A DNA stretch of 64,000 bases from Luidia sarsii (Eukaryota > Echinodermata > Asteroidea > Paxillosida > Luidiidae), in NCBI GenBank assembly GCA_949987565.1, contig OX465107.1:8933721-8997720 (forward strand), written 5' to 3'. The notes under the pieces are model-generated. The model had not been told where the DNA came from. It saw nothing but the letters and a program-made list of their open reading frames with translations, and searched no databases. Shown here piece by piece: positions 1 through 12,280 of this stretch. The translations under genes and the position numbers were made by a program. Numbering within the stretch: the first letter of the stretch is position 1; each line of letters begins with the position of its first letter.

Positions 1-77
1 AGTCAACAAAAATAGCCATTTAGCAAACTGGATTCTATTAGGGTTTTGATCACAATCATCACATGTATCTATTAAGC

Positions 78-451
78 TAGGGCTGTTTCCAATCCACTGT
101 CCCAAATAAACGCTATTATTTGGATCGCGATTTGAATCACGATTCAAACTCCACTATTAGTAAGACTTTTCCAAATACATTTGTACAGTAAACAAAAGTT
201 GCACGCATGCACTCCATCGCGTGGTCACATCACATCAAAGTGATCACATTTTGTTCATGCATCTAAATATCTAATGTTGTATCTTTGTCAGTGTTTGTGA
301 CTTTCCTGCTTCACTTCCGGACCATCGAAAGCTGACAACAGAGGACTCTGTTGCTTACTCAAAATGGCCGCCGAGCGACTTCACCTTTGGCGCAGAGTAG
401 GCTATCTTGCACGCTTCGCACGCTATAGGATCTTTGGTGGAAACGGCCCTA
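78..451. repeat. MITE-like inverted-repeat element
   Basis: The ends are inverted copies: TAGGGCTGTTTCCA at 78-91 and TGGAAACGGCCCTA at 438-451. The interior carries a CGATTTGAATCACGATTCAA palindromic stretch (about 126-145) that recurs at about 55427-55446, so the two loci share a repeat family. The right two thirds (188-438) is also found at 33397-33618. No coding capacity is visible. It is a non-autonomous DNA element by structure; the superfamily is not clear. Confidence 0.6.
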
Positions 452-2124
452 ATAGCACTGCATGCTCAGTGTAAACACTCATTGAATTACTTTCTCCTTG
501 ACACAGTTTGATGCAATGCGATATCCGCCACTGACACCGAGTACCAGGGGTATAATATTCAAATCAACCACGCGGCATTGACCAGCTCATTGGTGCAGTC
601 ACTCCAGTGGTCAAGGCATCTGCACAAGAAAGTAGGAGCGATGGGTTCAAAAACTTAAAATCCCGCTCTAGCTGTATATTTTGTTTCAGCAGGCAATTCA
701 GACTTCAACACACTGAGCCTGCGGTGCTTATGTCAAATAGGACAAAACCCCCATTGAATTACAACATTTTCATTCTCCTCACTGCAAATTCATACACACA
801 TATCTCCATGTATGTAACAACCTGGATATTGCTGGCCTGGGCAAACACTGAATACTATAGGTACATGCACAGTTGCAAGTGTTCACATTGCATAATTAAA
901 AAAAAAAGAAGTGAAAGCCGTGCAAAATGTGAACAATTATGCATCCATTCATCACAATCCAGTTTTAATCTCATGACTTACCTTAATTATGTACATAAAA
1001 TAGAAAACAGATGGTAATATGCAATAGAGTGTTTCACAAAGGACAGTATCAGTACCGTATTTACAAATGGTACATCAATGATCATACTGTACATACACAT
1101 TTATCACAAAGGACATGACAACTGTAAAAAGGGTAAGCATTCTGGAATTATAAATGGGACTCTACTCAAACAGTTACTGGCTTGTCATTGATCCTGATTG
1201 CCTCAGAGTTCCTGCTGTCATCATGTACATGTACATGTAGGTCAAACTTGTGATAATATGGAATGGTGCAGTAAGTCAGTAACCGGAACTGTGATCAGCC
1301 TTCACACACCTCTGACGAAACTGTTACCTGACGCGTGCTAAGCTACAGCACAGCAAATTTTGAGGAAGCAACATGAGCGCTGCAGGTCACCGCTGCTTGG
1401 AAAAATACCTCAGGAAACAGTCGTCAATACTGTCATGGAGGGTCAGAGGTCACGCATGGCACAGACAGTTTTTTCAAGTTCCGGTCTTGCCACATTCATA
1501 GCCTACAGACTACAGTGCTCCCCATAAAAGGGCGAAAATGTCTCTTTTCGGCAGACAAGCACAATTAATCGTATACCGGAAGACATGGGAGGAGTTTGAG
1601 AAACCGGAGCAGGACTCGCAATATCATATGCGTGGATTTACTGTCCTTTCCCTAGCCTAAAGTGAGTAAAACATGTCAGTTTGGTTCAAATGGTCTGAGT
1701 ACACTCACAAGGTATACCGGTATTCACTATAACCCTTGTATGACAATCAAAATCGAAAATGTTGAAAAAGGACTAAAAAAAGGGCTACAGTACAGTTACT
1801 ACATAGCTAATTTGAGATAACATTCATGTCCTTAGATTGTTTGTGGTGATTTTCATACTTGTGTAACCGTTAGGTTCTGACCCCCCTTGAGGAAGAGGGT
1901 TAGGAAAGGTTTTGGATTAATATTCTCACCATAAAAGGGTAGAAAAACCTTCATCCACAATACTCACCATTTTTTATTATGTGGAATTTAAAATCAACAC
2001 TGTCTGGCACAACGACTTACCCAAAACAATGGACTTACATTATTCCCCAAATAATGATTTTAAAACACGAATGTGTCAACGGCTGATTACAAAACATGCA
2101 CTTCACTATTTCCTACACATGCGC
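452..2124. other. Intergenic DNA, no gene recognised
   Basis: AT-rich sequence without splice-bounded or family-like coding frames. An open frame at 607-1017 (136 codons) has low-complexity, unrelated composition and is probably chance. Confidence 0.5.
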
Positions 2125-2979
2125 TAGTCCGAGTAACTTGGAGTCTTGGACCCAACAAGTCACCCTTTTTTATCGAGGGTCGGGTGACTGTAGGGTCCAA
2201 ACAAACTGGCTATGCAATGCTGGAATTTACTAGTCTACCCCCAAACAAAATCCCCAGATTTACCTCCCAAAACACCCGTGAAACCGTCCCACGCGCCCAT
2301 TTTGGATTCAGTGAGAATCACAGATTCCAAAACTGGTCATTTTGTTTTAACATACTCACATTTTGGAAAAGGGGAGAAATTCACCCAAAGTTGATCGAGA
2401 AGATGTCTCTCCCGTCCGACGAGCCAAAATGCGGTGGCCATCTTTGATTACAAACTGCACACACAACCGCTATGTACACGCAAATCGATGACAGTCTGAC
2501 AGGTTTGGGTGCGCAGTGTGGGTTGCTCTGCAGTGTTAAGGAAACAGTCGCAGGGCTCGACACGTGCATGCACGTGCCCAGACCCACTGCGCTACCAAAC
2601 CTGCCAGAATGTCATCGATATGCGTGTAGCAATTGCATGTGCGGTTCGAAATCAAAGATGGCCGCCGCATTTGGGCTTATAGAATGGGAGACATCTTCTT
2701 GATCAACTGAGGGTAAATTTCTCCCTTTTTCCCAAATTAAAACAAAATTACCACTAAAAAAAAAGGCTATTGGAATCTGCAATTCTCACTGAATCCAAAA
2801 TTGGGACGTGGGATGGGTTCACGGGTGTTTTGGGGGGTAAAACTGGGGATTTCGGTCAAGGGAAGTAAATTCCAGCATTGCAAGTTGCATCTAGCCAGAT
2901 TGCTTGGACCCTACAGTCGACCAACCCTCCAAATTTCGATAAAAAAGGGTGACTTGTCGGGTCCAAGTTACTCAGACGA
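2125..2979. mobile_element. Foldback element, family FB1 (old copy)
   Basis: It begins TAGTCCGAGTAACTTGGA and ends in the inverse, CCAAGTTACTCAGACGA. Between them are two long imperfect inverted arms: the left arm has TTTTGGATTCAGTGAGAATC, a motif near CGTCCGACGAG and then GGTGGCCATCTTTGAT; the right arm has ATCAAAGATGGCCGCC and then CTCACTGAATCCAAAATTGG. The arms meet near 2550. Flanking 9-mers CACATGCGC (2116-2124) and CTTATGAGC (2980-2988) agree at 6 of 9 positions, which suits a decayed 9-bp target duplication. Open frames inside are by-products of the arms. Confidence 0.75.
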
Positions 2980-3705
2980 CTTATGAGCCACACAAACATG
3001 TCACAAAATAACAAATTCGGGGAAGATTTAATAATCAATCATTTTTTTCAATGTGCAATTAACTTCTTTTTTTCACCCTTTTAGTTTTACGGTGAGGGTA
3101 TTTAACTAAAATTTAATGCAGTGGCTATTGTTACGGCAGCCGTAACGCAACTTCCATTTTCTATAGTTACAGCACTGCAACTGCGCAAGCGCGAGGACAC
3201 ACCAGATCGAACCACAAAGCTATAGAAGTGCTTCTGGCCCGCTGGCCGTGACATGTACACTGACTTTGGAAGCGCGATGCGATGCAATGATAGCCGATTG
3301 AACCATTGCAGTGAAGCTACATGTAGCTGGCGAAGCTGCCGTCCGGCCGGCGTGCTTGATCTTGATTTGTTGCATTTGCATCATACATTCGTCATTATGA
3401 ATGTGTTGGATTGAAGAAAATTACAACGTTGATTTATAGGTATAATACTAATAGTTTTATAATTTGTATAGTGGTAAAATCGAATGACTTTCTCGTATTT
3501 TCTTCCGCAACATGCGTGCACGCGTAGTCGACATCGTAGTTTGTTAGGGACCCGTCTGTACTGAACTAAAGTACTGACTACTGACTCTGTGTCAGTACTC
3601 AGTACTACTACTACTACTTTGTACTAGTACTAGTACTAGTTATAAATTATTACCCAATGCACTCATACTCATACTACTAGTCATACTTCATTCATAGAAT
3701 AAGGA
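2980..3705. other. Intergenic DNA, no gene recognised
   Basis: AT-rich tract. It includes a TACTAG/AGTACT microsatellite at about 3590-3645 and no recognisable coding region. Confidence 0.5.
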
Positions 3706-3808
3706 TAGTCCGAGTAACTTGGACCCGACGAGTCACCCTTTTTGTATCGAATTTTGAAATTTTTCGATAAAAAAAGGGTGACTTGTCGGGTCCAAGTTAC
3801 TCGGACTA
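3706..3808. mobile_element. Minimal FB1 hairpin element
   Basis: A 103-bp near-perfect palindrome that consists only of the two FB1 ends: TAGTCCGAGTAACTTGGACC on the left and its inverse GGTCCAAGTTACTCGGACTA on the right, with AAAAAGGGTGAC stems meeting around AATTTTGAAATTTTT. The flanks GAATAAGGA (3697-3705) and GAGCAAGGA (3809-3817) match at 7 of 9 positions, consistent with a 9-bp target duplication. This is the smallest member of the family in the window. Confidence 0.75.
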
Positions 3809-6280
3809 GAGCAAGGACATGCACTACAGTACAGTACAGTACAACTTACAAGTACTTTGTACTTGCCGTACTCGGTACTGCCGAGTGCAGTCGTACTGCA
3901 GTGCAGTTTTCCTGTACTTTGTAAACAGTTCACATGGATTGCGTTTAAATGACTTATTTACGCTAATTTCTACATCACGAACGACAATACACAGTCTAAA
4001 TCTATGGTGGTGTACTATACACTATACAGTACTAGTAATACAGTAATACTAACAATAACAACTACTGTTACTGTTGTTACTTGTTAGTTGTAATAACTCA
4101 TCAGTATTGTTATAAAAAACACGATGTAGGCCGATTCAATGGTCTCACACGTTCGAACAGATCGAGACTATCTCCATCTGACTTCTGAAAACGTCATATT
4201 TTATGACTAGAGTTTGGCAATGAAATACCCTTACACGCTGATCTTACCTAATGTAAGGCACGGACAGAGTATCACGAAAAGCCAAAGACTCCAACCGCCT
4301 AACGAAGCCATTGAAATTTGTAGAAAATGGTGGTTTCAAAGCTTCAGCACATTCATTTCACGTCATTGTACACAGACAGGTCGTACACTTCTTCCAACGC
4401 TGTATTTTCGGGACAATATTATGTACAGGAACGCGTAGATCTTGTATCACAACCACTCACATTATCTTATCATAATTTATGTTTACGTCATCGGGTCATA
4501 TGATGAATTATTCAGTACAACGAACCAGCGTTCCCGCCTGACCTTTACACATACATCAGGCCTATTCTATTCATTGGTGTAATCATTCGAATGTGAGGCT
4601 TTAAAAAAAAACTTGCCCCAAATCCCTGAAAAAACTGCTTAGAGTATTATCATTCAAAATCCGGCTCAAGATGTAACATTTGATTTTGGCGGAATGAACT
4701 GAATAATCACGTTTGTACTGAATAATTCATACGGTCTGGTGACGCGTGCCGCGTAGCGGACCTTGCGGTTGTGATATAAACGGTGGGCCATTTTACTCAC
4801 ATAAAGGTCGAACTCCTTCCGCCTAAGAGTAAGAATATAACTCAGTCTCATACGTGCTCTCGGCTGTCTTAACATAATTAATAGATGTGCGAGTTGCTCA
4901 GAATGACGAATGGCTCACCTTTTGTTTTTCTTGAATTATCATTTCATGACTTTTTTAATGACTAAATTTATTATTTAGAATCTGTTTCAATCTGTTTTGA
5001 TAGCCAAGCGCTTGGTGAATGAGGGCGCTATATTGGTGTAGCATGTGGTGTGTGGCGACTGTAGCCATTGAAAAAAAGTTGGTGCGCGCGCGGACATGAT
5101 TTGAGTGCAGGGCACTGGTCTTGGCTTTTACGAAGAGACCAGAAATTTGACTATCCCGAATAAGCATTAAATATGTTCATTGGTACATTATTGTCCCAGA
5201 TTAAACGTCTCTTTTTGTGTTTCAGGCTTGTTTGAAAATCATGTCCGCAGAATTCACAGATTGTTTTTTGTCCACCACGAAGGCCGTATAATTATAAACT
5301 CTTACATGTACAATAGAGCAATTGGAGAGTGCATGTACTTCCCCTACTCGTTCAGTGCCTATAGTAATGCATCTTTCTGTCCCTTTTTTAGCACGGCGCT
5401 AGTCTTTTTCTTTCGCCGCGGAAAACAAAAGTGAATATGTTGCTGGCCGAGACGTCGATCGATCTTTCCACAAGGTCTTTCTTCGGAGTCCGATGAACTC
5501 TCAGTCGGTAACAATTGGACAATGATTCTGAAAATGGTTTTCCGATGGCAACAGACGCGAACGCGTTGTAAAACCATAGGCCTACGTGCATGTAATGTGT
5601 GAGTCTGAATGGTCACCGTGAAAGTCTACAATGTACATCCACATGTATGCAAGAATTGTTATCACTGACACGTACAGGCCCTGTATAATGTCATAATCCA
5701 TGCATACAGCTACAGATCCATGGATCAGGCTCGAGCTCAGGCCGTCCTCTCCGTCTGACAAATCCCGAAAGTCCAGGTCATGGTTGTTGCCAAATTTGAA
5801 GGTTGGTTGGCTTGATATGAGTAAGTATACAGTGTCCTTCAAGTGTACGATGTTCCTTTTACAAATACCGCCCTCTATGTCTGAAAAAAGTTAACATATT
5901 AATTTAGTTTCCGCGGTTTTCCTCATGGCATGGTTGGAGGATTGAGACGAAACCCACGCAGGTGTATTATTTTATGTACATATTGAGTTTGACAAGTATG
6001 ACAAGTTTGACAAGTATGGAAGCGATCCTTTGACCTTCTCAAAATGGTTTATATAGCCATGGTACTCTAATTTTGAAAAAGGTCCTGCTAGGATCGAAAC
6101 GTCAGGCCCACTAAATTTCTTAGTTTCATTCAGTTGTGAACCCGATAACATGAACATGAACTCGGGAATATTTTTGTATGAAAATAGTAACAATTTTTAT
6201 AATACAAACAAATGTTGCATACTGCTCACTGACCTTCCTCTATGCTAAACATGACCGGAGTATGACAAACATTATTTTAA
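3809..6280. other. Intergenic DNA with one dispersed repeat
   Basis: No gene recognised. At about 6080-6115 it carries the dispersed motif AAAGGTCCTGCTAGGATCGA followed by AACGTCAGGCC, which recurs at roughly ten other places in the window. Confidence 0.5.
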
Positions 6281-6631
6281 AGGCCCTATACAACATTGGG
6301 AAGATCGGAAAGCATCGATGTTCAAAGATTTCCTTCTATTTTACACAGTTTGTAGATGGTCAAGATAGAATCCTCATGTTGAAATTTTACGGTATGGGTT
6401 GCTGTACTTCTCGATAATTCTTCGGTCAAAATAGTTTATTACTTGCGAGTAATATACTATTTCTTATACTACAGAACGGTACGAAAACCGTGACGGGATT
6501 TTGCCTTTTTCTACTTACTCGGATTATCATTTGAGCTAAAACCTTCGCAGGATTTCTTTTATGGAATGTTTAATGGTTTTCACACATATCTGTGGCAATC
6601 CTATGGCATTTACCAATGTTGTATAGGGCCT
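6281..6631 (+). mobile_element. TTAA-flanked MITE, copy A
   Basis: A 351-bp element with terminal inverted repeats AGGCCCTATACAACATTGG / CCAATGTTGTATAGGGCCT, flanked on both sides by TTAA (6277-6280 and 6632-6635). TTAA duplication is the hallmark of piggyBac-type insertion. No transposase is present. Copies B (14577-14929, opposite orientation) and C (24108-24471) are homologous over their whole length. Confidence 0.85.
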
Positions 6632-6842
6632 TTAACAAGGTTGGCTGGACTTGACTTCCGAGCCTTGCAGATGCTTTTTCGAAAGGTACTACTGGTCTCG
6701 AGATGCATCATTGATGTCCGTATGATTCCATTCTTTATTGCTCAGCACATTAGAAGTACTACATACAGGAGCTTACTCGACGTAATCATAATTGTTGATG
6801 GCTACAATTCACATAAACACAAACATTGATACTATACTGACC

Positions 6843-7262
6843 AATAGACCGATTGCGCGACCAATGTTTATATGCCATCACGTGACCTATATTTTTGCAT
6901 CTCATTTGGTGCAGAACAGGAGCGGAAATGAGCAAAGAAGACTATCATAATTATTGTCCGCATTCTTCTTTGTATATTTCCATCGCTGCTCTGTGCCAAT
7001 TAATGAGATGAAAAACTGCCCACTGCGGCTAGCTATGGTCATGTGTACCATCACGATGAACAAGCTATAGTCGAGTCCTCCTCTGCAAGCCAGATGCTCC
7101 TCGGCGCAGAGGTCGTCTCAACATGACTCTCAAACCGTCCATCGAACTGGAGTCTGGTCTGTGTGGCTCTTCACTTTCCAAGGCGATGCTGGACAGAGAA
7201 TGCTGGACAAAACTCATCATGTCATCACTGTCTGTAAACAGTGGTCGCGCAATCGGTCTATT
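6843..7262. mobile_element. MITE with perfect 21-bp terminal inverted repeats
   Basis: AATAGACCGATTGCGCGACCA at 6843-6863 is repeated as its exact inverse, TGGTCGCGCAATCGGTCTATT, at 7242-7262. The 420-bp element has no coding capacity, and I see no clear target duplication. Two open frames inside (about 70 codons each) are not related to anything I recognise. Confidence 0.65.
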
Positions 7263-10201
7263 CGCACTAAGCAAAGAAAGACTGACGGACTGGGATTAAT
7301 TCATACGATCGAGGACCACTTCAAAAATAGTCAGCTATCTTTGCTTGGGCAAGAAAAAAGCTGACCATGTTGGACTGAGTCCTCACGTATAGGCCAAATG
7401 GGGCTGGATATCGCAGTATTCATTTCTGTTTTTAGATCTTTGATTATACTGGAAAATAAAACTATAAACACATAAGCATGCTTAGATTTCTATGTCATGG
7501 AAGTGATTTAGTCCGTTGACAACTTGTAGAGATACCCCAAAAAGGGGTTCACTATTGAGTCGAGTAACAAGAGTGAAGAGTTTGTCAGCAAGAGTCAAAA
7601 TGTCATCACGATTATGATATTAAGCAAACACTGCATTACCAGCGGACAACCTTTTTATTGGCATATTAACAGAGGTATAATAACCCTTATCACAGCCCGA
7701 TATCCATTCTTAATCTGCCAGTGTATGGAAGACCAATATGTTTGACAACCAGGAACGTTTCGCGGTGACTCAAATCCGTCATTTGAAAGTCGGCCTGTAG
7801 GATTTGTCGTGTATATTTAGAGTGTCACAACTTTGTTCTAAACTTCTAACGCTGACAAAAAAATATAAGCACCCATTAAAGGTGATCAGCTTGGAGGCCG
7901 CGTCGGGAAAAATATGCCGGCTGGAGCGTGTCTATGGGCTTAGTCGCCAAGGTTACCTGTAGTGTTGAACTGTGGACTCGCATTGCAAACAATAGGCATT
8001 GGGCTGTTGACAAGGTTTGGCTGGCTATTCGATCGGGAGAGCTATGCAATGTTTGACGGTTTAAAAATAGGACAAAGTAACGCACGAGCACGTTGGCCCA
8101 TTGTAAAGGGAGCTATAACCCCTGAATGGATGGCGGTCTATTGCTGACAAGGAAACAAGGATCAACTTCTCAATAGCGTCGGTACTAGTTTCTCGTCTGC
8201 ACCACCAATACTCGGCAGCTGTGAGCAACAGGCACATCTTGTGTCACGCACAGACAAGGATGAAACTCCGAATAACCTACTGGTGAGTTTTTTTTATAAT
8301 GTGGAATGCAAGATACGTCACCACACTCTATGGATTATTATAGATCAGTCAATGGGTCAGTAACTCAGCGTGACACCGCGTACGGTGCTCACTCGATCAG
8401 CGCTCTTGGACTGTACGTCCATTATAGCAGTTGGTATTATAACTCGCCTTGTGTAGCATAGGGCCTACTGCATTTGTGTTTGCAAAGTTCCAACGCTAGG
8501 AGCTGCTCTTCGTATATTTACCTTGCATGGGAAAAGTGTTCATAAAAAGCTGCAATTACTTTTGAGCTAGTTTTATATGAATAGACTAATGTGGACGAAA
8601 TCGGGCTGAAAATGGATTAGGCCTGCCATCACTTCTGGTAATTTTGAAATTATGAAACACGATTTCCTTGGAAAGTTCTAGTCTTATTTCCCAGCGGGTT
8701 GTATACCTTGTATGTGTAAATGTTTGCACTAAAAAATACCGTTGCACCGGCGGCGTGTTATACAAGGCTTGTCGATTACCCCCAAATCACTCCTGTGTGA
8801 CGCGGTTTCTAACCACTATTGCTAAGTAAACTTTTGCATAAATAATATTTTTGTATCCAGGATATTCTTTAGAATTGGGAACAAAGGATGTGGAAGTTGA
8901 AACGCACGGTGTGACCGCAGGGCACGTAGAGGTAATCAGGAAAAACCAGCGCACAGAAGAAATGCAATGTCTCCTGGCCTCAAAACAATTCAAGTGAAAC
9001 ATTGTGCCTTTTTGTGGTTAGACCCTATTGTCAGCTGATACCTAACGCGTGTTACCTTTGAGAGCGTACCTTCCTTACAGCGGTAACATACACCGGTGTA
9101 GTGGCTCTCGTCTGGCATTTTCAGTTTCCTTATGTATGTAAGGTAATTACATGTGCAGTATATCCGACACTTCGTCCTTCGATCGTCCATCCTTGTTATA
9201 CAGTAAATGGCTGGGTGGTTTTTTTACATTAAACCCACGAGGAATGCAGTGCATGGTTACGGAGAACGAAATCGATGGCAGACTACTATACTGTATTATA
9301 TTCAAGTCACCAACAATTCATTGAGTCACATAATCTCTCGTGTCAGGGTTTGTAAAGATGGAGTCTCAAATCGGGTAACGGGTCCTACAAGTCTGGTAGA
9401 TGACAGTTGGAATATTTTGCCATTTTCCCTTATTTCAGTAATTTTTAAATGTTGCACTCTTTTGTAGCCAAACCTTCTTGGTCTAGTCTACACAGAAAGA
9501 ACTGGAAACAAATATTACAGTTTGGAGAAAATTGATATAGGCCTAGGGCCTAATGACGAGAGTGGTGATTTTTGCAGGATCCGAAAGGAGAAGTTGTCGT
9601 TTGTTATCAAGTTTAACCAACGGGGTGGTCTTATTTTCCCTGCAGACGACCGTAAAAAGCAACCCCATTAAGTCTTGACTGGCTCCTGCTGCACAGAAAC
9701 CAACCTTGGCCCTCTGAGTGCGGCCCGCTGGGAATTGTAGTCGCTAAGACGAAGCGGGACGTCGGCTTGTCAACCGGTGAGTTCACTCCCTGGTCACGTC
9801 GTTTAACTGGATTACGGCGGCTCACAGGCAATTGCGACACGCCGAGCGAACCACTGTTTACTTGCATGTGTCACAAATTGAAGAAAATCGTGAATTTTAG
9901 CACGATCGGCGTTGACTATAATCCAATTTAGTACGGGGAAAAACCGAGCTCTCGATTACGAGCAACAATTGATAACCCTTAAATTGAGACGACCGCTTAA
10001 CTCTCTATGTGCCACTTGTGGTGTATTGATTTTTTCTCTGTTTCTTTGAACTCCAACCGCCAGAGAGGAGTTTACCCTGGAAGCTTTGTGTGATCGCGGA
10101 ATGGAATCGGATCGATTTAATCTCCTTTCATCGACCGCTTAAGGAGACGCGGCCCTAATTGCAGCTTCAAGTCGGGCAAACAGCAACAGAGGGTCAATCT
10201 T
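7263..10201. other. Intergenic DNA upstream of the TRIM gene
   Basis: No gene recognised. The last 150 bases are upstream/5' UTR of the TRIM gene. I see no convincing TATA box and cannot place the transcription start. Base composition rises sharply toward G+C at about 10140. Confidence 0.45.
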
Positions 10202-12280
10202 ATGAGGATGGCTACCCAGTCCAGCGTAAATGCTACGGACGCAGGACGGACTGGTAACCAAGTCATGGATGGGACTCAGCAAGGGGGCAGGGCCGCTAGA
10301 CTGGTGCGGGAGGTTTCCAGGTCGTCGGACGGCGGGGGCGAGGCGGAGAGAGACGCCGACGACCTGTCCGTCTGCTCCCTGTGCCAGGGCGACCTCAGCA
10401 CGCCCAAGCTGCTGCCCTGCCTCCACACCTTCTGCAGAGACTGCCTGGTCGCCTTCGTCCGGGAGACGCGGGGGGCGGGAGAGTACGGCGCCCCCTCTTG
10501 TCCGCTCTGCCGGGACTCGACCGACCCGCAGCCCATCGGCAGCGTGGACGCGCTCCCCGATAACACCCTGGCCGCTTCCCTCCAAGACCTCAAAGTCAAC
10601 GCCGACCAGCGAAACGAGGAAGCCCAACAGATCAAGTGCACCTCGTGCAAGCGGGCGAACCCCGCCACCTGCCGATGCACGTCGTGCAACGACTTCCTGT
10701 GCGAGAGATGCACGCTGTCGCACAAGAGTCTGAAGGTCCTCCGAGGCCACGAACTGATGCCGATCGACGAGTGGCGGAAGCAGAACGAGAGGCTGTCCAT
10801 GGAGGAGAGATTCTGCCCGCAGCACAACGGCGAACCCATCACGTTCTACTGTGAGACCTGTCGACTCCTGATCTGCAAGGACTGCGCCGACCTGGACCAC
10901 AAGAAACCACGGCATACCACCTACTCTCTACTAGAGGGAGCCGTCATATGTCGACGCAAGATGGACAAACTCCTCACGGTGTCCAGGCAGACGGAGGCCA
11001 AGTTCAAGGGTGCCTGGGAGATTCTGAACAAGATGAAGTCCGAGCTGAGGGAGACGACCACCAGTCTGAGGGGGCAGGTCCAGGAAGCCTTCAAGGGCGA
11101 GCGGGACGTCCTGGACGAGCGGGAGAAGGAGTTCCTGGACAAGATCGACGAGATTGAGACCCAGCGGGACGGGATCATAAACGCCCACGTGGACAAGGTC
11201 GAGCTCGCCCTGGAGAAGTTCTGGACGGCGTTCGACCTGGGCGAGAGTCTGCTGGACAATGGGAACGACTACCACGTCCTCAGCTTGGAGCAGCTGGTGT
11301 GCGGTAGACTTCAGTCACTCCACAAGACCGGCCCCGATCTGCCCAGCTCGGACCTCACGGTCATTGATCTGACGGGGGAGCCGGGGGAGGAGGAGGAGGA
11401 GGCAGAGGAGCCTCAGACAGTCCCCAAGCAGGAGGCCGAGGAGCAGGACGACACGCCCGTGTGGGAACTCGAAATCAACTTGGGGGATCGTGGATCAGGT
11501 AACGGGCAGTTTGACTGGTGTCGGGGTGTGGCTGCCTCCTTGGATGGCCATGCAGTGGTTGCCGACTGGGGCAATGACCGGGTGCAGGTCTTTGACGCCA
11601 ACCAGCAGTTCATCTGCGTGTTCAACTCGGACAACAGGGAGGAAGGCCGGCTGTCCATGCCCCACGACGTGGCGTGTCTCCTGGACGGACGCTACGCCGT
11701 CGTCGACAAGTCCAGGTACGCCAAGGTCTACGACCAAGCCGGCAAGTTCCTGTACCGCTTCTCCACGCTGGCCGGGCAGGATGCGAGGAGCCCGTCCGAT
11801 GTGGAGCTGAGCTGCATCACGGTGGACCGTCGGAGTCGCATCCTGATCGGCGACTGCAAGAGGAACGTGGTGACCGTCCACTACATCGACGGCACGGTCA
11901 TCCGCAGCATCCCCGCAGTGGCGCCCGAGCACATCACGACCACGTCGGCGGACCTGCTCGTGGTCAGCTGCCCGCGGAAGCAGAAGGTCCGGGTGATGAA
12001 CCACGAGGGCCGGTACCTCTTCCAGATGGACACCTTCGGCTCGGGCGAGAAGCTCAGGCCCAGAGGGGTGGCGTGCGATGCCCGGGACAACATCTACGTG
12101 GTGCACAAGGAGAGGGGCGGCGAGAAATCCGTCCACGTGTTCAGCAGCCGGGGCAAGTACGTGGCTTGCGTGGCCAAGAATCTCAGGGAGCCCTATGACG
12201 TGGACATCGCTCCCATGGGAAGGGTCATTGTCTCTGACGACGACTCCCTCAAGATCTTCACAAGGAAAGACCAAGTTTAG
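10202..12280 (+). CDS. TRIM-NHL type E3 ubiquitin ligase, intronless
   Basis: A predicted RING E3 ubiquitin ligase of 692 residues encoded in one uninterrupted exon. In order: a C3HC4 RING (Cys58, Cys61, Cys73, His75, Cys78, Cys81, Cys100, Cys103), a first B-box at about 146-183, a second B-box at 205-238 (Cys205, His208, Cys217, Cys220, Cys225, Cys228, His233, His238), a coiled coil at about 250-345, an acidic linker, then a six-bladed NHL-like propeller at about 425-690 whose clearest blade reads VVADWGNDRVQVFD. The linker holds VIDLT (387-391) followed by an acidic run, the classic form of a SUMO-interaction motif. This layout is that of the TRIM2/3/71/56-like proteins; orthology cannot be settled by eye. 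The first ATG has a weak context; ATG at 10208 (A at -3, G at +4) is an equally good start and shortens the protein by two residues. The gene is far richer in G+C than its surroundings, and being intronless fits the retrocopied TRIM expansions known in echinoderms and amphioxus. Confidence 0.93.
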   Translation: MRMATQSSVNATDAGRTGNQVMDGTQQGGRAARLVREVSRSSDGGGEAERDADDLSVCSLCQGDLSTPKLLPCLHTFCRDCLVAFVRETRGAGEYGAPSCPLCRDSTDPQPIGSVDALPDNTLAASLQDLKVNADQRNEEAQQIKCTSCKRANPATCRCTSCNDFLCERCTLSHKSLKVLRGHELMPIDEWRKQNERLSMEERFCPQHNGEPITFYCETCRLLICKDCADLDHKKPRHTTYSLLEGAVICRRKMDKLLTVSRQTEAKFKGAWEILNKMKSELRETTTSLRGQVQEAFKGERDVLDEREKEFLDKIDEIETQRDGIINAHVDKVELALEKFWTAFDLGESLLDNGNDYHVLSLEQLVCGRLQSLHKTGPDLPSSDLTVIDLTGEPGEEEEEAEEPQTVPKQEAEEQDDTPVWELEINLGDRGSGNGQFDWCRGVAASLDGHAVVADWGNDRVQVFDANQQFICVFNSDNREEGRLSMPHDVACLLDGRYAVVDKSRYAKVYDQAGKFLYRFSTLAGQDARSPSDVELSCITVDRRSRILIGDCKRNVVTVHYIDGTVIRSIPAVAPEHITTTSADLLVVSCPRKQKVRVMNHEGRYLFQMDTFGSGEKLRPRGVACDARDNIYVVHKERGGEKSVHVFSSRGKYVACVAKNLREPYDVDIAPMGRVIVSDDDSLKIFTRKDQV

